Below, in pieces: positions 17,138 to 24,978 of a DNA stretch of 64,000 nucleotides (the stretch's first letter is position 1; each line of letters starts with the position of its first letter). This DNA is from Pontibacter anaerobius (GTDB lineage Bacteria; Bacteroidota; Bacteroidia; Cytophagales; Hymenobacteraceae). Under the pieces are notes generated by a model. The model did not search any database. It was not told the DNA's origin and saw only the letters and a program-made list of their open reading frames with translations. A program made the position numbers and the translations under genes. The DNA lies in assembly GCF_026241195.1 (NCBI RefSeq), contig NZ_JAPFQO010000001.1, positions 310,001 through 374,000 of the forward strand, written 5' to 3'.

Positions 17138-17900
17138 AGGTTTTCAGTTCCAGTTTCTCGCCGTCATACACACCATAAGTATAAAAGTTAACCCATTCAC
17201 CGAGGTTCACATATTGGGCTTTCTCACCGATAGGCATCTCCAGGGGCAGGTGACGGTGGCCGAATACATAGTAATCGTGGTGTTGCTGCTGCTCTACCTC
17301 CTGGCTATACTGCACCAGCCACTCCCGTTCCCCAAAAAACTCCTCGTCCTTCTTCACGTTGCTGATACGGCTCCTCCTGGACCACATGTTAGCAATACCG
17401 ATGCCAGTGTTCGGGTGGATGCGGGCAAAAAGCCACTGGCACATTTTATTGTCGAACACCTTTTTCAGCACCTTGTAAGTATGGTCGCCGGGCCCGAGGC
17501 CATCGCCGTGGCCAATGTAGAAGGTCTTATCGCCGATGTTCGTGGAAATAGGCTTCCGGATGATGGGGATGTTCAGCTCTTTCGGGAAGTAATCGAACAT
17601 CCACATATCGTGGTTCCCCGTGAAAAAAAGGACAGGTAAACCCGAATCCGTCAGCTCTGCCAGCTTGCCCTGCAGGCGCACGTACCCTTTGGGTATGGCA
17701 TGCTTATACTCAAACCAGAAGTCAAAGATATCGCCTAGCAAAAGTATGGCAGCGGCATCTTTCTGTACCATCTCCAGCCACCGCACAATCTTTTTCTCGC
17801 GCTCCAGGCTGGTTTCAGCATCGGGCACGCCTAAATGAAAGTCGGAAGCGAAGTATACTTTTTTGCCTGGCGCTAACTCGTTAATGCGGAAGGTCATCAA
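17127..17900 (-). CDS. lpxH: UDP-2,3-diacylglucosamine diphosphatase-like phosphoesterase (LpxH family)
   Basis: 257 residues, calcineurin-like metallophosphoesterase. Metal-binding motifs: ASDFHLG (DxH), LLGDIFDFW (GDxxD), FTGNHDMW (GNHD/E), and two C-terminal His motifs, IGHGDGLGPGDHTY and FGHRHLP. The IFDFWFEY and GDGLGPGD signatures are those of LpxH, which removes UMP from UDP-diacylglucosamine to give lipid X in lipid A synthesis. The Bacteroidota type is peripheral to the inner membrane. Its start overlaps the LUD gene's end by 20 bases. Confidence 0.85.
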   Translation of the reverse strand: MMTFRINELAPGKKVYFASDFHLGVPDAETSLEREKKIVRWLEMVQKDAAAILLLGDIFDFWFEYKHAIPKGYVRLQGKLAELTDSGLPVLFFTGNHDMWMFDYFPKELNIPIIRKPISTNIGDKTFYIGHGDGLGPGDHTYKVLKKVFDNKMCQWLFARIHPNTGIGIANMWSRRSRISNVKKDEEFFGEREWLVQYSQEVEQQQHHDYYVFGHRHLPLEMPIGEKAQYVNLGEWVNFYTYGVYDGEKLELKTFEG

Positions 17901-18534
17901 TCAGGAATAAAACTAGCTGTTTGGGGCCATGCGCACCCATTACCAGTGTTTTCTCGATATCGGCGGTGCGGCTCGGGCCACTCACCATCGATACCATCGA
18001 CGGGAAATTCTCTTTATACTTGTCGCGCACACGCTGGAGGCCATCTTTAACATCAGCTACCAGCTGGCTGGCTTTGGCCACTACCAGGTGGTTTTCCGGG
18101 TAAATGCTCAGCCGGCGGCCACCGGCGTTGGCTGAACTTACCAAGATGCTTCCGGTGCGGGTAATCAAAGCCTCGCAAGTAGTCAGGGCTGCCTCTACAC
18201 CTTGCACAAAGTTCTCCTCGTCCGAGACAAACTCAATGCCTGCCTGGTGGATGACGTTTTGGAGGTTAGACTCCCACACACACAAGTGCTGCAGGTTTTG
18301 CTCCTTCTTGTACACGTAAAGCTGGTCGAAGAAGTCTTCTTCGTTCTCGCAATACACGAACACGCCTGCGTTTTTGATGAAGTTCTCCGCAAACACTATT
18401 GACATATCCTCGACTGGTACCGGGGAGTGCAGCGGTGAGGAGAAGTCCGGGGTAGGAGGCAGAAAAGGCGCCGACTTAGCCAGCGCCTCTCTTACTCTTC
18501 TTAAAACTATTTCTTTTGATTTTGCTTCGTACAT
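17881..18534 (-). CDS. LUD-domain protein (LutC/YkgG-like)
   Basis: 217 residues with the LUD fold: ALITRTGSILVSSANAGGRRLSIYPENHLVVA and MVSMVSGPSRTADIEKTLVMGAHGPKQLVLFL, matching the conserved GPSxTADIE...GVHGP core. LutC is a subunit of L-lactate oxidation in Bacillus, but no lutA/lutB lies nearby. Single LUD proteins next to ftsH are seen in Bacteroidota, so its lactate role here is doubtful. It follows ftsH by 13 bases and overlaps lpxH. Confidence 0.85.
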   Translation of the reverse strand: MYEAKSKEIVLRRVREALAKSAPFLPPTPDFSSPLHSPVPVEDMSIVFAENFIKNAGVFVYCENEEDFFDQLYVYKKEQNLQHLCVWESNLQNVIHQAGIEFVSDEENFVQGVEAALTTCEALITRTGSILVSSANAGGRRLSIYPENHLVVAKASQLVADVKDGLQRVRDKYKENFPSMVSMVSGPSRTADIEKTLVMGAHGPKQLVLFLIDDLPH

Positions 18535-18547
18535 GCCTGTGTAATAA

Positions 18548-20671
18548 TCAAGCTGTTCTCGAATTTACATTGTCTTGTTCTGTGCGGGAGCTGCCGTTAT
18601 CCAGCGGTGTGCCGGGTACGTTGCCTTCTTCCTGCTCAGGGTGCTGTGTCTGGCCCAACTCTACCGGGTGCTTCTGCTCCACCTCGCTTTTAGTTTCGCT
18701 GCGGTCGGTGCCGGTTGTGTGTGCCTGGTAAGTTGTCAGGGCGTCAAACGGACGTGGGCCAACCAAGCGCTCCAGGTCATTCTGGAACAGGATCTCTTTC
18801 TCCAGAAGCTCCTGCGCCACGATTTCCAGCTCATGGCCTTTGGATCTAAGCAGTTCTTTTGTGCGCTGGTAGGCAGCGTCAATTATTTTACGCACCTCTT
18901 CATCTATGGTCTCGGCTGTAGCCTCAGAGTATGGCTTGTTAAAGGCCATGTCCGTCTGCTTTGAGTCGTAGAACGATACGTTACCTATCTTATCGTTCAT
19001 ACCATACATCGTCACAATGCTGTAGGCCATTTTGGTGATACGCTCCAGGTCGCTCAGGGCACCGGTAGAGATCTTACCAAACACCAGTTCCTCGGCGGCA
19101 CGGCCACCAAGGGCCATACACATCTCGTCGATCAGCTGCTCGGTAGTATACAGGAACTGCTCTTTCGGGAGGTACTGCGCATAGCCTAATGCAGCTACAC
19201 CACGCGGTACTATACTTACCTTCACCAAAGGATCGGCGTGCTCCAGGAACCAGCCTGCTATGGCGTGACCGGCCTCGTGGTAAGCCACAATCTTTTTCTC
19301 CTCGGGAGAGATAATCTTGTTCTTCTTCTCAAGTCCACCAATTACACGGTCCACCGCGTCGTTGAAGTCCTGCTGGTCTACCGCTTTCTTATTACGGCGG
19401 GCCGCAATCAGGGCAGCCTCGTTACACACGTTGGCTATCTCGGCACCGGCAAAGCCAGGTGTCTGGGCAGCCAGCTTCTTCGCATCCACATCGGGCGCCA
19501 GGGTAAGCGGGCCAAGGTGCACTTTAAAGATTTCGGTACGTCCGTTAATGTCTGGCTTGTCTATGCTGATCTGGCGGTCAAAACGGCCAGGGCGAAGCAG
19601 GGCAGAGTCCAGGGTATCGGGGCGGTTAGTGGCTGCAAGTATGATTACACCTGAGTCCGTTGCAAAACCGTCCATCTCCACCAACAGGGAGTTCAGGGTG
19701 TTCTCGCGCTCATCGTTTCCGCCTGGCGTGGAGCCACGGCTACGGTGGCGGCCAATCGCATCAATCTCATCAATAAAGATGATACACGGGGCTTTGGCTT
19801 TAGCCTGCTTAAACAGGTCGCGCACTCGGGCGGCACCCACACCCACAAACATCTCCACAAAGTCGGAGCCTGAAAGGGAGAAGAAAGGTACGTCGGCCTC
19901 GCCGGCTACAGCTTTGGCTAGCAATGTTTTACCGGTGCCCGGAGGGCCTACGAGCAATGCGCCTTTTGGAATCTTGCCACCGAGTACAGTGAATTTAGAT
20001 GGGTTTTTCAGGAACTCAACAATCTCCTGCACCTCTTCTTTTGCCTCCTCCAGGCCGGCCACATCCTTAAACGTGATCTTAACCTTGTTCTCTGCATCGA
20101 AAAGGGCAGCTTTGGATTTACCGATGTTAAAGATCTGGCCACCCGTACCGCCGGACGTTACGCGGCGCATCAGGAACCAGAAGCCAAACAGCAGCAGGAT
20201 CAGGAAGCCCCACTGGAAGAAGAAGTCGGCAAAGCCGGTTCTGGTCTCCGGGCTTAGCGGTACCTGCTGCTCACGCGGCACTTCAGCCTGCAGTTTATCC
20301 AGGTCTTCCTTAAACGACTCCGCCGAAATTACCTGGAAATGGTAATGCGGGCCCTCGCTCACGGTGATGAGGCCACGGTCGTTCAGCTCAGTTTTATACT
20401 TTTCGTTTTGGAGGGCCTCCTTCTCGAGGTATACCTCCACGGTTTTGCCGTTAACCAGGGTGAGCCTGTCAACGTCTCCGCTCAGCAGCATCTCCTCAAA
20501 CTCCTGTTGGGTAGTTTCTACAGAGGAGTTGCTCTTGTTCAGGTAGGTCAATCCGAAAATAAGCAGGATCAGTATGGCCAGCATCCACAGCTGCATGGTA
20601 GGGCGCGGTGGCGTGTTCGGGATGATCGGCTTTTTCTTCTTGTTGTTGCCTTTATTATTTTTTTCTGCCAT
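18548..20671 (-). CDS. ftsH: ATP-dependent zinc metalloprotease FtsH
   Basis: 706 residues from the ATG at 20671 ([14 protein letters not shown]). The longer frame to 20704 lacks support. Basic N-tail, first membrane helix ([17 protein letters not shown]), periplasmic FtsH-extracellular domain, second helix ([15 protein letters not shown]), AAA+ domain with Walker [12 protein letters not shown], Walker [12 protein letters not shown] and second region of homology [18 protein letters not shown], then zinc protease motif HEAGH. The C-terminus is acidic and low complexity. It degrades misfolded membrane proteins and regulatory targets. Second gene of the minus-strand series starting at rsfS. Confidence 0.97.
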   Translation of the reverse strand: MAEKNNKGNNKKKKPIIPNTPPRPTMQLWMLAILILLIFGLTYLNKSNSSVETTQQEFEEMLLSGDVDRLTLVNGKTVEVYLEKEALQNEKYKTELNDRGLITVSEGPHYHFQVISAESFKEDLDKLQAEVPREQQVPLSPETRTGFADFFFQWGFLILLLFGFWFLMRRVTSGGTGGQIFNIGKSKAALFDAENKVKITFKDVAGLEEAKEEVQEIVEFLKNPSKFTVLGGKIPKGALLVGPPGTGKTLLAKAVAGEADVPFFSLSGSDFVEMFVGVGAARVRDLFKQAKAKAPCIIFIDEIDAIGRHRSRGSTPGGNDERENTLNSLLVEMDGFATDSGVIILAATNRPDTLDSALLRPGRFDRQISIDKPDINGRTEIFKVHLGPLTLAPDVDAKKLAAQTPGFAGAEIANVCNEAALIAARRNKKAVDQQDFNDAVDRVIGGLEKKNKIISPEEKKIVAYHEAGHAIAGWFLEHADPLVKVSIVPRGVAALGYAQYLPKEQFLYTTEQLIDEMCMALGGRAAEELVFGKISTGALSDLERITKMAYSIVTMYGMNDKIGNVSFYDSKQTDMAFNKPYSEATAETIDEEVRKIIDAAYQRTKELLRSKGHELEIVAQELLEKEILFQNDLERLVGPRPFDALTTYQAHTTGTDRSETKSEVEQKHPVELGQTQHPEQEEGNVPGTPLDNGSSRTEQDNVNSRTA

Positions 20672-20742
20672 TGATAGTTTAAATGTCGATTGTATGGAAA
20701 ACAAGGGGCTGGCACCAAAAGTTTAGTGCTGGCCCCCTGGTG

Positions 20743-21117
20743 TTAGACAGATTCCACGTGCTGTATCTTGGCGTCGCCCCATAGCTCCTCCAAGGCATAG
20801 AATTCACGCTTGTCTTTCAGGAAAACATGTGCAACTACGTCCACATAGTCCAGCAGCACCCACTCTTTGTTGATGCGGCCTTCTGTTTGCCACGGGTTCT
20901 GGCCAATTGCTTTGTGCACTTCCTCCTCTATAGAAGAGGCGATGGCGTCTAGTTGTGTGTCGGAGCTTGCGGATGCTATTACGAAGTAATCTGATACAGC
21001 GTTTTTAAGTGATTTAAGGTTCATCACAACTATATCGGAAGCTTTTCTCTCCTGCATGCCCTTCACTACTAGCTCTGCCAATATGTCGGAAGTAGCCTCA
21101 ACCTTGGTTTCTTTCAT
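20743..21117 (-). CDS. rsfS: Ribosome silencing factor RsfS
   Basis: 124 residues, DUF143/Iojap family. Motifs: KASDIVVMNLKSLKNAVSDYFVIASASSDTQL, PWQTEGRINKEWVLLDYVDVVAHVFLKDKREFYALEELWGDA. It binds ribosomal protein uL14 and blocks subunit joining when nutrients are scarce. First gene of the leftward series and divergent from birA with about 50 bases between starts. Confidence 0.95.
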   Translation of the reverse strand: MKETKVEATSDILAELVVKGMQERKASDIVVMNLKSLKNAVSDYFVIASASSDTQLDAIASSIEEEVHKAIGQNPWQTEGRINKEWVLLDYVDVVAHVFLKDKREFYALEELWGDAKIQHVESV

Positions 21118-21168
21118 TTGCGCTCTTTAAATTTGATGTACAAAAGTATTAAATTCTCGCGTAATTAT

Positions 21169-21918
21169 ATGTCGCCTAATACGCTGTTTATGGGCCAACA
21201 GCTGCTTTTTATCGCAGCGTGTGCCTCTACTAACTCAGAGGCCCAACAGCTTCTTATCAAAAATGAAGCCACAGAGGGCTGCACCGTCATCACGCACCGG
21301 CAAACGCAGGGGCGTGGGCAACGGGGTAACTCCTGGGAGGCGGAGCCCGGGCAGAATATCACCCTTTCGGTTATTTTGTCGCCCTCGTTTCTGGCCGTGC
21401 GCCAGCAGTTTTACCTTAACATGGCCGTGTCGCTGGCTGTGCTCGACCTGCTGCGCGAACAAGGCTTAGAGCAGGCCCAGGTAAAATGGCCCAACGATTT
21501 ATTCTTTGAAGATAAGAAACTTGGCGGGATTCTGATAGAAAACACGATTAATAGTCACTCTTTACAACATAGTATTGTCGGGATTGGTTTAAATGTGAAC
21601 CAGTTACGCTTTGCAACTCCAACGGCTACCTCCATGGCTAACGTATGCGGCCACACTTTTGATCTTCAGAAAGTGACGCTTCGCCTGTTGGAATTACTCG
21701 AGAAGCGCTACCTGCAGTTGCGCAACGGCCACACCGCCCGCCTGAAGTATGAGTACCTGCAGGGGCTGTACCGTTACCAGGAAGTGCATCCGTTTAAAGT
21801 TGGGCAGCAGCAAGTGCAGGGGCAGATTTTAGGCGTTGATGAGGCTGGCCGGCTAGCGGTGGAGATAGCGAATGAGCTGCGTTATTTTGATTTTAAAGAG
21901 ATTGCGCATGTGATTTAA
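21169..21918 (+). CDS. birA: Biotin-[acetyl-CoA-carboxylase] ligase
   Basis: 249 residues from the ATG at 21169. An ATG at 21136 would add 11 residues and cannot be excluded. The catalytic domain shows the biotinyl-AMP loop QTQGRGQRGNSW, VKWPNDLFFEDKKLGGILIE and IVGIGLNVN, then a small C-terminal SH3-like domain. No N-terminal winged helix, so it is a monofunctional ligase (class I) that charges biotin carboxyl carrier protein and does not act as a repressor. Divergent from rsfS. Confidence 0.93.
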   Translation: MSPNTLFMGQQLLFIAACASTNSEAQQLLIKNEATEGCTVITHRQTQGRGQRGNSWEAEPGQNITLSVILSPSFLAVRQQFYLNMAVSLAVLDLLREQGLEQAQVKWPNDLFFEDKKLGGILIENTINSHSLQHSIVGIGLNVNQLRFATPTATSMANVCGHTFDLQKVTLRLLELLEKRYLQLRNGHTARLKYEYLQGLYRYQEVHPFKVGQQQVQGQILGVDEAGRLAVEIANELRYFDFKEIAHVI

Positions 21919-22172
21919 GCTGGTTCAGGCCGCATTATCTGTACTTTGTTTTACCGCTGCTGCTGTTCATGCTCAGTTTTAGATTCCTGAGGTTTTATGC
22001 CCCGGCAGTTGAGCGCAGCAAGTATAAATTATAACCCCTAAGTACAAGGCAAGCTAAAGGTCTGCTTCAGCTTTGCTAACCTTGCATTTTCTGATAAAGC
22101 AATATCTGCTGGTTGGGGTGTCACCATAAAAATTGAGGTTTACAAGTATAAAATCGCCAGCAAGCCACAAAA
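21919..22172. other. Intergenic gap after birA
   Basis: AT-rich convergent gap with several AAGTATAA words (22020, 22145). No gene, promoter or RNA recognised apart from the terminator at its right end. Confidence 0.4.
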
Positions 22173-22207
22173 GAAAAACCGGAAGAAAGGTGCTCTCCCG
22201 GTTTTTC
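22173..22207 (-). terminator. Terminator after the T9SS protein
   Basis: GAAAAACCGG pairs with CCGGTTTTTC over a 15-base loop. On the minus strand it ends in a T-run. Confidence 0.75.
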
Positions 22208-22227
22208 AATGGTTTTTTATACTTGGG

Positions 22228-23760
22228 TTACTGGACTATCAGCTTTTGAACCTGACGCTCGGTAGCATCCTGCATGTGCACATAGTATAAACCCTTCGGA
22301 ATGTTGAGGTCAGCTATGCTAAGTTGTATCTCCTGGGCGCCTGGGGCAATGTCCTGTGTGTAAACGGTGCGCCCGTTTCTGTCCATTATCTTCAGTTGGG
22401 CACTGCTCTGGCTTTGCAGGGCTACGTGCACATAGTTGGTTGTGGCTGGGTTAGGGTATACTTCCATACTTGCGTTGGCCGCGGCTGCCCTGTTCTCAAC
22501 GGCTACTACCTTGCTGTATTCAAACTGGCCGTCAAAGTCCACTTGCTTCAGGCGGTAATAGTGCAAGCCTGCGCCGGCTGTTTTGTCCGTGTAGCTATAG
22601 TTTAACGTTGTTGCGGAGTTGCCTGCGCCCGCCACTTCTGCAATTTTGGCAAAGCTCTTGCCGTCCTGGCTGCGCTCTACCTCAAAACGCTCATTATTAT
22701 CCTCCGATGCTGTGCTCCACTCCAACGCGATGCCGCTCTGGGTAGCCTTGCCTTCAAAAGACATCAGTTCTACCGGTAGTGGGGTGATGGGCTCATCCTC
22801 GCAACTGATCGTGTTCAAACCAGCGGTCTCAAAAGATTCTCCGGCGGTAACGGTCATCAGGAAGTATGGCGCCAGTTCATACATATCGGTAGGCACCACA
22901 ATGGAGAAGATGTCGGAGGCGCCGCTGGCATAGCCGTTGGTGTTCTGTGCCTCAAACGTGATCAGGTCCTCGTCCTGGTTCACAACTACTTTGTAATGGT
23001 AGCGCTGTGTCGAGTAAACATCGCCGTTTGTGAGGCCGGCCACACCAATTTCATCTGTTGTCGCCTCTGTTTGTACCGTCACGCTGCTCACATCGGCTTC
23101 GGCAAGGTTTTGTATCATCAGGTTCACGGTCGTGGTTCCGTCACCGTTGTCAGTAGCGCCCGCAAAGGCAAAGTTGGCTGCGTCGCGCTCCACAACACAG
23201 GCGCCCGGGCCGGTTAACGGGCTGCAGGCGTTCAGGTCAAACACCACTTGCTCACTTTGTGTGATAACCTCTCTGTTTCCCTGAGCCATTTCGCGCAGCG
23301 TGGCGCGTACACGCATGGTAGAGAGTGCCTCAAAGTCCGCCATTGTCAGGTTAAAGGTGAAGGTATCGATGGCGCCGCCTGAGAGGGAGTAGTTTTGCTT
23401 GGCGTTAAACTGGATGGCGTTAAAGGCGGTTTCTACCTCGTTTGGGCCCTGCTCGCTGGCTTCGCCGTTTCGTACGATGTAGTCTGTGGCATTTTCGTGG
23501 TAGATGCTGGCCGGCCCGGCTGCCTCAGACCCTTCCGGTAGCTCAAAGGCAATGTAGGCCAGTTCGTCGCAGTTTACCTGCAGCCCGAACTGTACCTGCA
23601 TCAGGTCTTCCTCCAGTTGCATGGCCCCGAAGTATTCAAAGGTATAGCATTCTGTTTCAGATTCTTGTACGCAGCCACCGGTTGGTTCTGGCCGCTGGGC
23701 CTGTGCCCAGGTTGTAGATGCGAAAATAATGAGGACAATAAAGAGTATATGTCGTTTCAT
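22228..23760 (-). CDS. T9SS type A sorting-domain cargo protein
   Basis: 510 residues. Signal peptide (MKRHILFIVLIIFASTTWAQA). The N-terminal half is a cell-surface domain I do not recognise. Residues ~335-420 (LPVELMSFEGKATQSGIALEW ... YYRLKQVDFDGQFEYSKVVAV) form the FN3-like module that precedes many Bacteroidota sorting domains. The C-terminal ~75 residues (MEVYPNPATTNYVHVAL ... KGLYYVHMQDATERQVQKLIVQ) are a type A T9SS sorting domain. The protein is expected to cross the outer membrane by T9SS and be anchored or released. Monocistronic. Confidence 0.88.
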   Translation of the reverse strand: MKRHILFIVLIIFASTTWAQAQRPEPTGGCVQESETECYTFEYFGAMQLEEDLMQVQFGLQVNCDELAYIAFELPEGSEAAGPASIYHENATDYIVRNGEASEQGPNEVETAFNAIQFNAKQNYSLSGGAIDTFTFNLTMADFEALSTMRVRATLREMAQGNREVITQSEQVVFDLNACSPLTGPGACVVERDAANFAFAGATDNGDGTTTVNLMIQNLAEADVSSVTVQTEATTDEIGVAGLTNGDVYSTQRYHYKVVVNQDEDLITFEAQNTNGYASGASDIFSIVVPTDMYELAPYFLMTVTAGESFETAGLNTISCEDEPITPLPVELMSFEGKATQSGIALEWSTASEDNNERFEVERSQDGKSFAKIAEVAGAGNSATTLNYSYTDKTAGAGLHYYRLKQVDFDGQFEYSKVVAVENRAAAANASMEVYPNPATTNYVHVALQSQSSAQLKIMDRNGRTVYTQDIAPGAQEIQLSIADLNIPKGLYYVHMQDATERQVQKLIVQ

Positions 23761-24221
23761 GTTAGTCGTAGTTTATAGTAATGTAAAATGCAATTGTGTA
23801 TTGTATTTTGTTTAACGGAGGTGTATAAATGTAGTTGCACTATTTTATTGTATGAATTTTAGAATGTAATATTAATTTTAAATGTAAAAGGAGGTTATTG
23901 TGGTGTAAGTGATTTGATATTGCATGTTATATTAAGTGGTGTTTGCAGGTGAAAAAGTGTTTGCAATTGTATTATATATAAAGTGGTATATATTAATTGT
24001 TTATTATTTAAAGAGAGTGTTGTTAGAAAAGTCATAATTTTAATTTGTCTTGGTTTGGCCGGCATAGCGCAACAGGGCCGGAAAGTGTGCAACCAGTGCC
24101 GTGTAGAGTCAAAAGAGGAATGCTTTTTGAGGAAGATGCTGAAGAAGAAGGCGGGTCGGGGGATATTGGCCTGATTGCCAAATATTTTAAAAATTTAATT
24201 TACAGATATGGCTTTTTAGAC
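23761..24221. other. AT-rich intergenic region between two T9SS cargo genes
   Basis: Markedly AT-rich from about 23765 to 24030, unlike the ~50% GC surroundings, with long T/A/G runs on the + strand. Short open frames here lack codon structure. It probably holds divergent promoters; no further element recognised. Confidence 0.5.
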
Positions 24222-24229
24222 TATCTTTG
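24222..24229 (+). promoter_or_regulatory. -7 box TATCTTTG before the small T9SS gene
   Basis: Exact TAnnTTTG match 58 bases before the ATG. The -33 region has only TTTA. Confidence 0.45.
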
Positions 24230-24286
24230 GTTTGAAAAGTCGAAAGTGTAGTGCAACATACTATAACATCAAGACTCCTGAAGTGT

Positions 24287-24856
24287 ATGAGAATTTTTAC
24301 AAGACTGATATTAGTAACCACGCTTATAAGTGCGCACCTGGTAAGTTTTGCCGGGGTAGGGCCAACCTATAAAGGCGGAAACACGCTCTGGAAACTGATG
24401 CCGGACAAGGTGGCGCAGTTGCCTTTGTCGGCTAACAACGCCCGCCCGGACTTTGTGACCAAGGAGGACCACACCTGCTCCAAGATATATGCATCGGCGG
24501 TTAGCCAGGTGTTCCATGTGGTGGAGAAGAAGCAGACAAAAAGCATGTATGCCAACATTACGCTGGCTGCCTTTGCCCCAGGCAACGACCTTAAGTCTTC
24601 GCTGCCTTCTATCAACGCGTACCCTAACCCGTCGCGCGGATATACCAGCCTGGCGTTAAACCTGCCTGGCAACAACAACTATAAGATCAGAATCTCTAAC
24701 ACTATAGGCAAGGTGCTGACAGTGCAGGAGGTGGCTCCGGCCGAGAGAGCCGAGATAAAACTGGATATGACAAGCCTGCCTTCCGGCGTGTACTTCTACA
24801 GTCTGCTGGTAAACGGCAAAACTGTCGAGACAAAGAGACTTGTGCTTCAGAAGTAA
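24287..24856 (+). CDS. Small T9SS type A sorting-domain protein
   Basis: 189 residues from the ATG at 24287, giving a signal peptide MRIFTRLILVTTLISAHLVS. The GTG at 24251 is less likely. The short middle part has no known domain. The C-terminal ~75 residues are a type A sorting domain: SINAYPNPSRGYTSLAL, a YKIRISNTIGKVL strand and [25 protein letters not shown] mature part of under 90 residues before the tag is small for a T9SS cargo. Confidence 0.82.
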   Translation: MRIFTRLILVTTLISAHLVSFAGVGPTYKGGNTLWKLMPDKVAQLPLSANNARPDFVTKEDHTCSKIYASAVSQVFHVVEKKQTKSMYANITLAAFAPGNDLKSSLPSINAYPNPSRGYTSLALNLPGNNNYKIRISNTIGKVLTVQEVAPAERAEIKLDMTSLPSGVYFYSLLVNGKTVETKRLVLQK

Positions 24857-24880
24857 AGATCTGAATTGATTGAAGTATAG

Positions 24881-24906
24881 AAAGCCGGCCAATAAGCCGG
24901 CTTTTT
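24881..24906 (+). terminator. Rho-independent terminator
   Basis: AAAGCCGGC / GCCGGCTTT stem, CAATAA loop, T-run after the stem. Confidence 0.85.
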
Positions 24907-24978
24907 CATTGTGAAATTTAAAAATAGCCAGCCACTTTACATTAATTTATTATTTTCGGGGCTGAATCAATTAAAGCT

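Noticed and set aside
17881..18534. Lactate-utilisation operon
   Set aside because: Only the LUD (LutC-like) protein is present; lutA, lutB and a permease are absent.
23983..24251. Two short plus-strand frames in the AT-rich gap
   Set aside because: No codon structure, overlapping each other in different frames, and one runs into the start of the T9SS gene.
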